From assembly GCA_018697195.1 (NCBI GenBank), contig JAGMWU010000039.1, positions 759,817 through 823,816 of the forward strand: a stretch of DNA of 64,000 bases, given 5' to 3'. This DNA is from Certhia americana. Lineage: Eukaryota > Chordata > Aves > Passeriformes > Certhiidae. Below the pieces are notes generated by a model that worked only from the letters and a program-made list of their open reading frames with translations, did not search any database and had not been told where the DNA came from. Positions within the stretch are counted from its first letter, which is position 1. Each line of letters begins with the position of its first letter. Of this stretch, positions 52,301-63,853 are shown piece after piece. A program made the position numbers and the translations under genes.

Positions 52301-55300
52301 GTCCTATAATGTTCATCATTCCAGTTCATAATTCTGTTCTTCTTGGCCATCACTTCAAAAGTAATAGTATAGGTGAGATTTAAATATCCCCTACTGGAAG
52401 CAGAAAGAAAAGGAGACAGCTACTTGTATACTATAAATCAGGCATATACAGGCAGTTGCTGCTGCTTTGATCCAGATATTTCACTATGATTATATGCCAA
52501 ACAGCTAAACTATTTTATTTACAAGAATCCAGCCTTGACCACTCATTTAAGTTTGTATAAATAATTTGTTTACATTTAAAAAATAACTTTATCAAATTAG
52601 AGATAATTTCAGAATCCAAATTTTATTTTCAACTTTTTTCCAATACTTGTTGAAAACTTGCCTATCTAGATTATTATAGCCAATAGCAACTTAATAGTTG
52701 TTAAAAATTCAGGAAGTACTAAAAAAAATATTCAAATCAATCAAAATTCTTATGAAGCAGGATTAGCTTTTGCAGAACATTGCAGCAGGTGTATTTTGAG
52801 AAGCACATGATGGCATGGTTCCCTTCAACATCCACTAATGTGACTTGAAAACAATTATACCGTCTGTGATGATTCCCTGAAAATACAAATAAATGTATTT
52901 CCATTTCCAACAAGAGATTTACATTTGATTATACCAGCTGAGAACCTGATCCAACAGTGCTTTAAAAGTCCCAGAAGAAATCTTTGACTTCAGTGGGTCT
53001 GCAGGAAATAACACATGACCACAAACTTGATACGTATGCTTTCAGCACCTGTTTCACAACAGTATTCCTGGGATTTAGTATATTCATAATCCAATATTCT
53101 AAATAACTACAGAGGTTTCATGGAGAAAACAGAACATTACATTCCCACCATCTTAGATCTGACCAAGTAAAGTTGAGCAGATACCTTTTATTCATGGGTC
53201 AGAAAACATGAGTTTTACATCTGAGAGTAAGTGGAAAGCATTTTTGCAGATGTTCTTCCCCAGGGAAGTATGATGCAAATAATAAATTCACTAGTTCAAA
53301 GAGTACATAAATTTCTATTTGCATGAATTTATTGGCTGTATTTTTAAACCTCCTTCCTAAATAGTTTAATTGAATAGTACATTAAATTAATTAAGAGAAG
53401 ACAAAAATTTGTGACTACGATAATTGTTAGTTAAAAATACAAAACCTGAGCTTGATACCTAAAATACATGTTTTTTATTACTGACAATAATTTGCTTTTG
53501 GATATATTAATAAGCATTATCATAGAAAATTACTATCATTTTTGACCTCACTGTGTCCAGGAATTGCATCAGCCTCGAATTTTTTTTTTTTTAGTCTATA
53601 CAAGCAGAACAGTCTTCTGTTACACTTTGATACAAAGGACTTATCATATATTCGCTTCTGTAAGTTATTTATGACAAAAATCTAATGTCGTAAAATGAAA
53701 GGCTTTATAACTGTGGTGGAATACCAGTGAGGAAAGGGAGACTGGCAACAATATCTCTTCTTCCTTTTCATTTCATAATCTGTACCATCTATAATTAGTG
53801 ACTGTGACAAGAATAAAAATAAAAATTAAAAAACACATGTATTATTGTATGCTGGTACATTTTAACAAAATCACTAGTTCACTTTTTCATAATTTCCCTT
53901 TATTTGAGAGGACATAGTGGCTTGACACGTGGAAATCATCTCAGTTTCAAGTTATTTTATAAGACCAAATAAAACTGCTCTTACCAGAGAAAGAAATATT
54001 TCTGTCCAAAAACAGCAGAACTCGAATCTTTTGTCTGGGATACTTGGACTAAGAGACATAAAATCATTCCCTTTTCTTTCCAGCACACCCTCCCTCTGTC
54101 AGCGAGCAGAAAGGAATGGCCAGCAGCCAAGGGGGATGCCACTGTCCTCCCACTTTGCTTGTCTGTCTGTCCTCACCCCACCAGGCCCCAGAACTGTGAC
54201 TGGGATTAAGGGTAAAAAAGCAAAATCCAACTATTTACTGTTCAGTGTATGAAGAAATGGGCACACTCCTAGCTGCTGGAGAAACCACAGTAGGACAAGG
54301 ATCAGGAAGATGGCTGATGAATGCTGGTGTCAGTGGTTGAGGACTACCAGGCACATGTGGAGATGTGAGGGTTTCTCATTAGACAGAACACAGCAGAAAA
54401 GACAAGGCTCACTATGAAGAAGTTAGGTGGAAGAGGAATGAAGGGAGCCAAGGTTAATTGCCTCCCAACCCTCTGAATCCTCAAGAAAAAATTCAGATTT
54501 CTTGACAATTCCGAAAATTAGCATCACTGAGCTGCATGAACACAGCCAAATAACATAAAAACACTTCTTCCACACATGAGGTAAAAGTCATTGCAGTGGA
54601 AATCCAGGTCACAGTAAGGCCATGACAACACTAGACAGCACATCATACCAATCCTATATCCAGGAGCACAATCATATCCCAACCCAGCCTTTCCAAACTT
54701 GAGATGCAGCCTGCTGTACTGTTAAAACAAACAGGCAGAATACTCTCATGCATGAACATAAAAATAGAGGGATCCCTTTTTAAAGGATTGAGAGCCTTTA
54801 TCACCAAAATCTAAAGCACTGTCACTTCATTCTCTCTCAAGTATTACATATTCAGATTTTTCTATTCACACTGTCTTAATGCCGTGTTAGTTACCTAAAT
54901 GAGTGTTTTAGTTTCCACTAAACAACATTTTCTAGATAGCAGAAAAGAACTGTCAATCTTTTTCCAGAAACCTTGATCATTTATCTCAAAATTGCATTGC
55001 AGAGAATTCCTTACATCTATAAAAACACTCAGAAGTTTGCAATCAATCTATCACTCAATAAGTCTGTAAATAGGCTTACAGTACATGGCTTACAGTAAAA
55101 TAATATGTGTAACAGTTTATGCTAACCATTTAATATTGAAAAATATAAGAATGGGACTTTACTGAATCAAAGTAAATGTACAGCAGCTTATTTCAACTCA
55201 GCTTTAGTTACACTAACAAAAAATTAGATAATGTAGAAACATTAGAAAGAAGTAAGATGAGTCAGGGTTTTCCATGAAAAACAGCTTCACTGCAGAGTAG

Positions 55301-55332
55301 CCAATGGAAATAATTTTAACCTTATTTAGATT

Positions 55333-55400
55333 AAGATAAAATGGCATTCTAATATCTTACTATCTTATCGAGATAATTTTATTAGTGCTTAAGATAATAA
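55333..55400. promoter_or_regulatory. Cluster of GATA motifs (candidate enhancer)
   Basis: Within about 70 bases there are AAGATAA (55,333), ATATCTTA (about 55,353), CTATCTTATC (about 55,360) paired head to head with AGATAA (55,371), and AAGATAA (55,391). The centre TTATCGAGATAA is a near-palindromic GATA pair. The cluster lies about 5 kb upstream of the EDNRA promoter. Function is inferred only from motif density. Confidence 0.3.
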
Positions 55401-56014
55401 AAGATGCATCTGGCAGCAGAACGGCATTCCTCTATCCCAGAACTTGTGTCTGCACAGGCTCACATCTGCAAATGCAGATTGACACTTTTGTAAATTATGG
55501 AAGACTGTCTAATCTAAAACATTCTCTTCCTCTTACTGTTCAAATCAAATTTTAATTTATATCTGGTTTTCCTTCTTTCTGTTTTTTTTATTTTGTGTGT
55601 TTATAGTCACTCATTGCATAATTTCACTTGTTGCATGATTATATAACAGGCACCTTCTGTAACATATTATTATTTAATTCTTCTTCATGTATATATGTTT
55701 TATTGCATATTGAGGGGTTTATGTAGAAATATTTTTATCTGTCACCACTGAAGACTGGTCATTTTGGAGCAGGCTCCTTAGCTCACAGCTAGTTTCAGGA
55801 TTGCCTGAAACAATTGTGATGAAGATCCCCAAATGCTCCCTACAGTCACTCATTTTGCTGTCTTGGCCTCAAAAGGGAAGAAGAATCTAATTTCTTAATC
55901 GTATAGAGCTGATAGTAAAAAATTACACCCTTTGCTAAGTATTTCAATTGCCATCAGCAATTATCCTTTTGGACAGTATCCAATTTGCCACAGGACAATA
56001 GCTTAAAAGCACTC

Positions 56015-56054
56015 TTTTTTTTTTTTGTTTCTGTGTGTGTGTGTGCGTGTGTGT
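56015..56054. repeat. T12 tract followed by (TG)n microsatellite
   Basis: A run of 12 T at 56,015-56,026, then a TG-dinucleotide run from 56,032 to 56,054 interrupted once by CG. Confidence 0.95.
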
Positions 56055-56184
56055 AGTTCATGCTCAATTCAACACCACATCAATCCCCAATACAAACAAC
56101 ATAACTTGAAAATTTTGAACACAGTAATTCCAGACCTCAAGTCAAAATACACTTGACATAATGGAAGTCTCACCTGAATTACAG

Positions 56185-56525
56185 AATCACAGATTTGCAG
56201 AATTTTGAGATTTGAAGAGACCCATAGAAATCATCTGGCCCAAGCCCCTGCTCGGAGCCCAGCCACCCTAAAGGTAACTTGGGACTGTGTCCAGTTGGGA
56301 TTTTAATATCTTCAAAGTTGGAGATTCTCCAGCCTCTCTGGGCACCCTGTGCCACGCTTTGATAATCCTTACAGTGAAAGTGTTTTTTCCTATATTCAAA
56401 ATAAATTTCTTTTATTTCAAGTGTCCTTTGCCTCCTCTTCCATCACTGAGCATCAGGGAGAAGAGTCTGGTTCTCTCTTCCTTTACTGCCTCCCATGAAA
56501 TAGATTGATAAAATCCAGACCTTAA
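56185..56525 (-). mobile_element. CR1 LINE fragment, 3' part, reverse orientation
   Basis: Read on the + strand, the block starts with the ACAGAATCACAG-type end of a reversed CR1 tail. It proceeds through recognisable CR1 landmarks in order: TCATCTGGCCCAAGC, TCTCTGGGCACCCTGTGCC, a CTTACAGTGAAAGTG segment, and GAGAAGAGTCTGGTTCTC. Many substitutions but good collinearity mark it as an old copy. No intact ORF is present. The right-hand edge near 56,525 is approximate. It lies about 3.8 kb upstream of the EDNRA promoter. Confidence 0.9.
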
Positions 56526-59500
56526 AAATTAGGGTTTCTATCTATGTCCATGAAGACCAATAGCATTACCTCTCCCAGTAAATCTTTTCTGAAATGTTCT
56601 TAATCCAAATGTTCTTAGTCTATCACATTTAACACAGTAGGTAAAAGCTCCCCAGAGGAATCTGAAATGCTCAGTAATTGAAGGGAATTAACAACAATAT
56701 TATTATTTCTCCAAGCTGCACACTAAAGGCCCAGAAAGCTCACTTCTTACTCAAACTTCTCTATCAAGTTTCTGCAAAATTTAGATACACCAAATCCACA
56801 GTTCCTGACTAATATTCCTTTTTGGGGTGCAGTAGCTCCTGCAGTTGTTCCTGTATTAATTGTTAGGCTCCATGGTCAATTTTGTCCTTTCACCTTCAAT
56901 CCTTTATCCCTTTTGATTCTATCACAGCTTCAGATTCCCATAGTCCAAGGGCAGGAATATTTTGGTGGTTGTAATACAAACACATTTACAGTTATAAGAA
57001 TTAGCTAATACAATAGTATTCTCACTATAATTCTCTTTGAATTATAAATTCCCATTGTAAATTGCCAAAATTTTCTATTACCATGAAAGAAACAGATGAA
57101 AGACACAGAGAAAGGGAGGAGAGATGGAGGGAGAAAAGGAGACGGCAAGAAGGGAGGGAGAAGCAAGACAGCCTTGCAAGAAACAAGATTTATTTGTGCT
57201 AAGCACATAAATAGAGCTATAGATATGGCATTAGTAGAGATACAATTTAAATAAAGCAGCTGCTGGGAAACAGAAATGTTATGCAACAGAAGCAAATAGT
57301 TGGTTCAGTGATCACTGGAATTAATGAGCCCTGAGTTTCGATGAATGTAGTTTTTCTGGAGAGTGCCCTTTTTAACTGAATTCTTCTAAAGCAGCTGTGT
57401 AAGTGCATCCCTTGTCGAAGAACAGATAATCTACAGAAGATAGAAATACTCTCTATAGTTTGGATGATTCTTCTTTTGATTCAGTGAAATGCAACTTCTG
57501 ACTGAACTGGGGTAATAGAAGTTGAGAAACCTGCCCAACAAGTGTTTTTGAAATTAGCATGATTCCATGAGAAGTTTTGGATTTGCTGAGCTCTTGTTCA
57601 CAAGATTTAGATATTGAATTTGAAGTGAAACAGCTATCCAGTATTGTAATTGAAGTATTTAGGTGCATTTTTCTAAATTCTCCAAGTGGCTCCTATTTTC
57701 TATTGTTTGTATTGTTTCTGATAAAAGCTGTATCAGAAATCTAGTGAAAGAATTCAGAATAATTAGGTATTTGCAATCTTTGTGATCAATAACTTTTGAT
57801 TTCCTGAAAATGCTACAGATTACAAACCCACCAACTGACTGCTTATGGAAATGCCAATTGTAGACAATGCCTGGTTGTGATTTTGGTCTTTTGAATCTCA
57901 GCAATTCAATTTAGGACTCATGACCTGATGATCATATGGTCCTATTTTATACTAAATCTGGAAAGGTAAGTGGCTTAACAGGTAATACTTATTTGCTTAA
58001 CACAACATTTCAATAAAATGAAAGTATTTCTTTCCTGCAGCCTTCATGGAAATTAATAGCTTTACAAAAGCTGATATTTGTTGATAGTCTTCTTGACTCC
58101 AGCTGCAAATCCAATTGTTTTTTTTCCCTGATGAAATTGATACATTGCCCTTACTCTGAATCTCTGGAGTTATGCAAGACAAGCTAAGCAGTTTGTTGAA
58201 GAGGTCAGAGGAAACACTTCCACTGTGCTGAAACTGATACACAGAGTCCTCAGTCAAGAACTCTTTCCTGCACGGGACAGCAGTCCTACAATGATGGTGA
58301 AAGTGTCTCTAAAAGCTAGAAAATATCTTATTGTAAAGAACTGCATTTTATCACTTTTCTCAGTAGCTGTGGTCAGCTGCATATGCAACTGCAGTTTTTG
58401 CGTAACTCCTATATGAAAACTTCCCTTTCCATGTTACTTTCCTGAATAAAAACAGGAACAATTCAATATAATTTTTGAATTTATCTTAGTTTAAGACGAA
58501 ATATCGATGCAGCTTTAGACACCTAGAAGATTAAAGACAAAAGAAAGGTTCATTTAAAAAATCAGCAGCAGTAAAAACAACAAAGAACATGGATCAGTAA
58601 TTTCTAATAGTTAAGACTACTTATGTGGATTGGCAAAGTAAAAGAAGCATCAAAAAGGCTGTCTAGAAATAGATCTTTGACAGCATAGTAAATGTGAAAA
58701 TTTTGTTACATTTATTTCATGTAATAGTAAATATAGTTATGCATGGAATCATGGCATTATGAACTGGAAGAAAAAATGTGCATTTGAATGAGATCAGAAA
58801 TATACTTTTTGGCTTTGTTTTGTTTTGCATTTTTTTTGTTACAGCTGTAATTGTTTAGACATAAAAGTCAAATGATCCCAAGAAAGGAATTGGGTCTTAA
58901 CAATGTTTAGAGAACATACAAAAGATTTAAGAATTGCATTCAATAAAGCACTCTATAAAGTACACATGGTCTTTAATAACAGCCATCAATAACAGCTCTT
59001 CAGTGGTCTTTCTAGCAAGTTAATATGAAGATGATTCTTGACAAAGCAAATCATTAATACTAAGCATCTATGACCAAACTACAAAGAATTTATTTAGTAG
59101 TATATGGAAAATTTGGTGGCTTATCAGTATTTATTCAACTTCACAGCAAGCTGAGGTTTTGAAATAAACTTTTCACCTGATTTGCAAATAGTAGGCTCCT
59201 TGTGATTCACAGCCTGAACATGTATGTTCCTTCAAAGATCTTGTGCTTTGACACTTCATTTAATTGAGATGACTTTCTAGAAGTAATAAAGTACTGCTAA
59301 TCCAGTCGACGCAGATGCTGGTTTTTCCTGTCCAAGATTTATCAGATGATTTCAAACATATTACAGAAGCATACTTTTAACTATGCAAAACTGAAAAAGT
59401 TGAAAAAAATTTCCTCCATGGTCTAGTGCCAGAAATTTTAATTCTTCAGAACATTTGCTATTGTTCTTTTCAGTCTGCTTTGGCGGTTTCAGGATGACAT

Positions 59501-60029
59501 ATTTTTACATCTTATTTAGGAAGGTTGCATTTTTTATTCAGAAGAAGCCCATATATGTTCTGCGGTTCAACCTGATGAAAACTTGCCAGGAAATGAGAAA
59601 CCTAAAATGATTCAACAAAGGACTCAAAATTTCATAAACTTGTTAGCATGAAAGAAGGGATTTTGAAACTCTTTCCTGTACACGCTACTCTTTCTGATAC
59701 ATTGGCATTTTTTCTCGTTGTGAGAAAATATCATTAGGTATAAGTGAACTTTCCACTTTTTCTGCACAAATTTTTTCGCACCTCCGTCTTGACAGGAGAA
59801 CAGTAATAGGAAGCATAGGAATGATAGAAAATGCCACACTCTTATTTTCCTTGCAAATGCAACTAAAACGTATTAGCAAGGTGTGTCCTGGATGGATCAA
59901 AGAAACTTTCACCCAGGAGCAGCTTCTGTTTGCGGATCCAGCATTTTTTAAACTCTCACACACAATTTTACTGATTATCCCAGAGCCTGATCCCAGCCAG
60001 CCCCGGGGCATATGCAAAGCAAAAGCGGT
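56526..60029. other. EDNRA upstream flank, no gene recognised
   Basis: AT-rich unique-looking sequence between the CR1 fragment and the CpG-rich promoter, with one purine tract. The stretch at about 58,900-59,400 is repeat-free, with TAAT cores and ATTTATCAGATGAT-like sequence, so distal promoter or enhancer sequence is plausible there, but nothing in it proves function. Confidence 0.6.
57108..57172. repeat. Purine-rich (GA/GGA) tract
   Basis: About 65 bases that are almost all A and G on the + strand, with GGGAGGAGAGATGGAGGG-type sequence and a second purine run after GACGG. Polypurine mirror-like sequence of this kind is common in intergenic DNA. Confidence 0.85.
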
Positions 60030-60329
60030 TTATTTAATCAGATTTCCCCGTTTTGCTCATGGCTCTTGTGCCGTCTGGCGGGATCAAGCAGAGACCCTTG
60101 CAGAGAATCCTGCGTGCCATTAGCAGGCACAGCTACAGCAGTGGGTTCCCGGGGCTGTGGTTTAGATGAGTCCAGCGAAGCAGCTGTGCTCAGTTTCAGC
60201 GAGGAAACAGTTAAAGAGCTCCGTGTTCCCCTGTGCCCGGGAGGCAGCCTTTGTGTTTAACATTGGCAGGGGCTCAGTTCGGGCTGGAGGTTTGTTTTAA
60301 TTGGGGGAGGGGGCAGAGAAGAGGGGACG

Positions 60330-60501
60330 CTCCGACTTCTTCAGTCTGTCTCTTTCGTTCACTGACTTAGCGGAGGTGGGGATTTTCACTTCCACCCAGT
60401 CAGGCGTAGGCTGGAGGATCTGGTAAGACTATCCCAGGAAAAGCCACTCCGAAGAAATTCTGCGAGGCGGCGGCGGCGGCGCCAGCAGCCGCAGCATGAG
60501 G
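60330..60501 (+). other. EDNRA: EDNRA noncoding exon 1 (5' end not determinable)
   Basis: This is the CpG-rich leader upstream of a GTGAGC donor whose GT is at 60,502-60,503, a good match to the vertebrate consensus. A second donor-like site, CTG followed by GTAAGA, has its GT at 60,423-60,424 and could give a shorter exon. A (CGG)5 run at about 60,467-60,483 lies in the predicted UTR. The transcription start cannot be fixed from sequence, so the left coordinate is only a guess within the island. An ATG at 60,496 sits two codons before the predicted junction. Confidence 0.55.
60467..60483 (+). repeat. (CGG)5 triplet run in EDNRA 5' UTR
   Basis: Five CGG units within the predicted untranslated first exon. 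Short and typical of GC-rich vertebrate leaders. Confidence 0.9.
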
Positions 60502-63377
60502 GTGAGCGGGGCGGGGAGGCGCGGCGGGGGGAAGTGCGCGGGATGCTGCGGGAAACTCAGCCCTATCCCGCACCGGGAACAACCCGGCCCGAGCCGCTGG
60601 CACCTTCCAGCACCGCTGCGAACGGCCCGGACGGGCATTCGGTGGCGGTGGTGTCCCTCCGTGCGCGGGTGTGAGGGGCTGAGAGAGAGGAAGGGAGAGA
60701 GAACAAGAGACGGGCACAAGGCAGCTTGGGAGAACTGTTATTCCATGAAGTTTAACAATGTATGGAGCTTGCCGGAGGCTCTCTATGAAGGCTGCAGGGC
60801 GTGCAGCGCTGGTTTGCCAATGCATGTTGGAATTGATCCTTCGCTGGTGGTGCCAGGAGCGTGTTTCCTCTCGCTTGGAGAAGGAGCAGCGGGCGGCTTC
60901 CCCGGCAGCGCTCGCTGGGAGCAGCCCAGAGAATCCCCCTTGCCGGGGTTGTTCCCTCAGCGCCTTCCTGCCCTGCTCCGCTTTTTTTTGCTCCTGTTCA
61001 CATCTCAGCTGCCTTACACTCATCAAACACTGTTAACGTTTTAGCTGGTCTTTAATACTTGGAACAATTTCATTTCCACTAGTACGAGTTCTTCTTGCGA
61101 GCCTCGGCATGGGAATTTTTTCCGGCTTGCTACTCCGGTCAAGTCAGGAATTTTTCGTTCCCTGCATCCGCGGCTGCTTCTGCAGCGCTGCAGGAGCAAA
61201 GGCACAACACAGGCGGGTGGCTCCCACGTTAACAGAGCACCCTCACACCCTCCAGGTACCCAGGCTGCACGTGAAGAAGGACGATCCCAGATTACCTTAT
61301 CCCAGAAAGTTATCAGGGATGCCAGTGTGTTAGTCCTACCGAGATAGGCTGCATGTTATATTCTGCAGAAAGATAAATACTTTAAAAATATGCACAGAGG
61401 AACGAAGGGCTGTCGGGGGTCTATTAAAAAGTACCCTTAGTAGTTAGCCTATTAAAAACTTTCTAGTTTTGCTTCTTAGGGAAAAGTTTCTTCTGGGAAA
61501 GGGGAGAGATGGTAATTAGCAATTTTGTTCCCCAGCTCTGCATGCAGGCAGCATGACTGACATGCTGCCACCATGTTTATATGATACATACATCAAATTT
61601 TCACCAAAAGGGTCACAAAGTAAGGAGGAAACTAATATAACTACTAAAACATAGGGCTCTGGGTTCTGTTAATAGATTTATCACATTTACTTGGAAAAGC
61701 CATTTAATAGTGATACGTTTCCCATTTGTAGTCATAGGAAATACTAGGAATATTAATCTTTGCCTGAAAAGAATTACAGTCAAACATCTCTGTTGTTTCT
61801 GGTAATATTTAGAAACCTAAAGTGAACACACTTGCACCATGGTGCTGCTAAGTGCCCTGAGATACCGTCATAACCAGCATTTAATTTAATTAAATAAAGA
61901 AGGATTTACTATTTTAATGAATTAAACTTTGAAATTAAGTCCATGGGAACTCTCAGTTGGCCAGTTCTTGATCTCAAATACGGCAGTACAAGGATTGAAA
62001 GGTGGACCCCTGGTCTGTGAGGAACAGCACTCTGCATGCCAGACAGGAATGCTTGGGTTAGCATCACATCTGCTGCTCTACAGAGGTACACACACACTTC
62101 CAAGGACCACATACAACAGGAGCCTGCAGTATTAGTAAATATTTATACTGTGCCTGCTCCAGAAGTACTATCAGTAAATTTTCTCCCTCCTCTGGTAAAT
62201 GTCTTGCTATAAACTCTGATTTAACAGCCCCAACGGGAATGAAATTAGGATTCATTTATTTAAAAGAATCCTCCCAAATACTTAAGGCAAGTCCCTGGAA
62301 ATCAGAAAGTTATAAATACTTTATTTTCTACTTTTCCTTTGTCAACACTGCAGCACTTCACCTTGTTTTGCAGACATAAGCCATGTTAAAAAAAAAAAAA
62401 GAAATCTCAATCTTAAATTAACCAAGGCTTCAGTAAAATGGGCTCAAGTGACATCCCTGGTTTCACTGGAGGTTTGGTATCTACAATCCCTGTGGCAGTG
62501 CTTACACACAGGCAGTCACACTTACTAGGACAGGATTCTATGATGCTTTCTTCCCTACCTGGTAATGTCATGAGTCATTTCTTAGAATATTAAACTAAGT
62601 ATTTCTTTATCCTTAAAGAGTTTAATTTTTTATTATTAACTTCACTGTGGTTAAGTACTGAGCATGAGTTGCAATTATATTCGGGACAAAATGACAAAGT
62701 TTGAAGGTATTTTCCTGGCCAGAAGGAAAGTCCTATCCCAGGACTATAAAATCTTCCTCTTAATATTTAGGGATTTTGGATCTGGTCCAGATTTTGATTT
62801 GAAATACAAGTCTTTTCAGTTTTCCTTTGAAATCCAGGTAATAAGTTAGAAAAAATAATATAAAGACTAATTGTTTCAGCACATCAAAAATACTCAGAAA
62901 ATTGGTTCATTTACTACCTTTAATTTTTGATGTAATACTTTTAGCTTTCTTTTTCGAAGAAAAAAGCGTAAGTTCTTACTTTAGCTAAAATACCATTCAG
63001 CAGTCTCCAAGGCAGGCTGACTTTTCCTGCAAAACTGTATTTTAAAACAGAATTTCATTCACTGTATTTTTTCTATCCCTATACAAATTCTGTCTCAAGT
63101 TTAACAGGGTTTTGTGGGATCTTATTTGCACAAGCTATCACTTCCTTAAGGAATTTTTTGTGTTTGCCTCTTGTCAGACAGGTAATGGGGGTAATCTAGA
63201 TTTCAGAGCAGCACAGTGAATATAAACAGGTGTTTATACATATGTGCTGCAGAGGCTGAACATTCAGATACCCTCTCTGAATGAGAAGCAGGATGTGTTA
63301 ATACTAATTATGTGCTGCGTTTTTGTTTTTTTTTTCCTTTTTTAGCTTACAGTTTCTCTCTGCAGGTGAAAAAGTGA
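60496..63377 (+). other. Predicted five-codon upstream ORF spanning the exon 1/exon 2 junction
   Basis: If exon 1 ends at 60,501 and exon 2 starts at 63,366, the spliced leader reads ATG AGG, then GTG AAA AAG TGA, that is M-R-V-K-K and stop. The stop lies 74 nt before the receptor ATG. It exists only in spliced RNA using exactly these two sites; use of the acceptor at 63,345 or the donor at 60,422 would change or remove it. The interval given spans the intron. Confidence 0.35.
60502..63365 (+). other. EDNRA: EDNRA intron 1
   Basis: Runs from the GTGAGC donor to the CAG acceptor, about 2.9 kb, within the 5' UTR. Its first 500 bases are GC-rich and can form G-runs. The remainder is AT-rich unique-looking sequence with a 13-base poly(A) at about 62,388-62,400. 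No coding exon or repeat family was recognised inside it. Open frames on both strands in the GC-rich start are compositional. Boundaries depend on the donor and acceptor choices given for exons 1 and 2. Confidence 0.6.
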
Positions 63378-63451
63378 GAAGTATCTCACTGAAATACTGA
63401 AGAAAAAGCTAAACCCTTGCCTCACTGCATTTGCTTATTGGGGACTTCAGG
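63366..63451 (+). other. EDNRA: EDNRA exon 2, 5' UTR part, with splice acceptor
   Basis: A long pyrimidine tract (about 63,320-63,343) and a second one (63,353-63,361) lead to a CAG at 63,363-63,365, giving an exon start at 63,366. Another possible acceptor is TTTAG at 63,341-63,345, which would add 20 nt. EDNRA has a noncoding first exon and its start codon in exon 2 in mammals, which fits. The 86-nt leader contains a TGA at 63,375 that could close an upstream ORF begun in exon 1. The exact exon start is inferred. Confidence 0.7.
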
Positions 63452-63853
63452 ATGGAAGCCTTGTGTTTAAGAGTTTCCTTGCTGCTGCTGGTCCCGGGAT
63501 TTGTTCTCAGTGACAGCTCTGACAGAGATGTTTCCAATCGGAGCAACTCGGGAAATCCCCTTTCTACCTTCTCAGGGATTGAATCCAGCATTCTCCTCAC
63601 CACCATACAGCCCCCGGTGTCCAACCAGACTGTCAAATGCTCCCAGCAGACTAAGATTGCTGAAACTTTCAAATACATTAACACCGTGGTATCCTGTGCT
63701 ATTTTCATCATTGGGATGGTTGGGAATGCAACCCTGCTGAGGATCATTTACCAGAACAAGTGCATGAGGAATGGCCCGAACGCACTGATAGCCAGCCTGG
63801 CACTGGGAGACCTTATCTACATTGTCATTGATATCCCCATCATCGTGTACAAG
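63452..63853 (+). CDS. EDNRA: Endothelin receptor type A, first coding exon (134 codons; rest of gene outside window)
   Basis: Class A GPCR that binds endothelin-1 at the plasma membrane, couples mainly to Gq, and acts in vascular smooth muscle and in neural-crest patterning (family knowledge). Visible: ATG at 63,452 with A at -3 and G at +4; hydrophobic signal peptide, residues 1-20; sequons at N29 (NRS) and N58 (NQT); C63, likely the N-terminal disulfide cysteine; TM1 about 75-99 with GMVGNATLL holding the TM1 Asn; loop [12 protein letters not shown]2 about 111-133 with LALGD, D120 being the conserved TM2 Asp. Y123 matches human ETA Tyr129, where ETB has His, and [15 protein letters not shown] also favours ETA over ETB. 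The N-terminus is about 6 residues shorter than human. The exon stops in phase 0 at K134, equivalent to human K140, before GTAGGA. An in-frame TTG at 63,431 is only an upstream extension. Odd: Ile131 where I recall Asn in mammalian ETA and ETB. Confidence 0.96.

Larger units (their letters stand above)
45796..56184. other. Intergenic DNA, hairpin and GATA cluster only
   Basis: Outside the inverted repeat at 46.3 kb and the GATA cluster at 55.3 kb nothing was recognised. A 151-codon ATG-initiated frame at 47,001-47,456 is hydrophobic and lacks any family signature. A 132-codon minus-strand frame at 50.5-50.9 kb is Leu/Phe-rich and equally unconvincing. Confidence 0.6.
60030..61290 (+). promoter_or_regulatory. 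EDNRA: CpG-rich promoter block of EDNRA
   Basis: CpG dinucleotides become frequent here after 60 kb of CpG-poor DNA, densest at about 60,440-60,700, then fall away by 61,300. The block contains G-rich stretches resembling GC/Sp1 boxes (60,303-60,325 and 60,508-60,531) and no clear TATA box at a fixed distance from an initiator. It covers the predicted untranslated exon and the start of intron 1, about 3 kb upstream of the coding exon. Calling it the EDNRA promoter follows from its position and the gene structure known in mammals. Transcript start data would settle it. Confidence 0.75.

Noticed and set aside
60400..61026. 208-codon minus-strand open frame
   Set aside because: It lies within the CpG-rich EDNRA promoter, where stop codons are rare. 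It is Ala/Pro-rich with no domain, overlaps several other open frames, and is best seen as compositional.
63409..63747. 112-codon minus-strand frame opposite the EDNRA exon
   Set aside because: Shadow of the receptor coding exon on the other strand.
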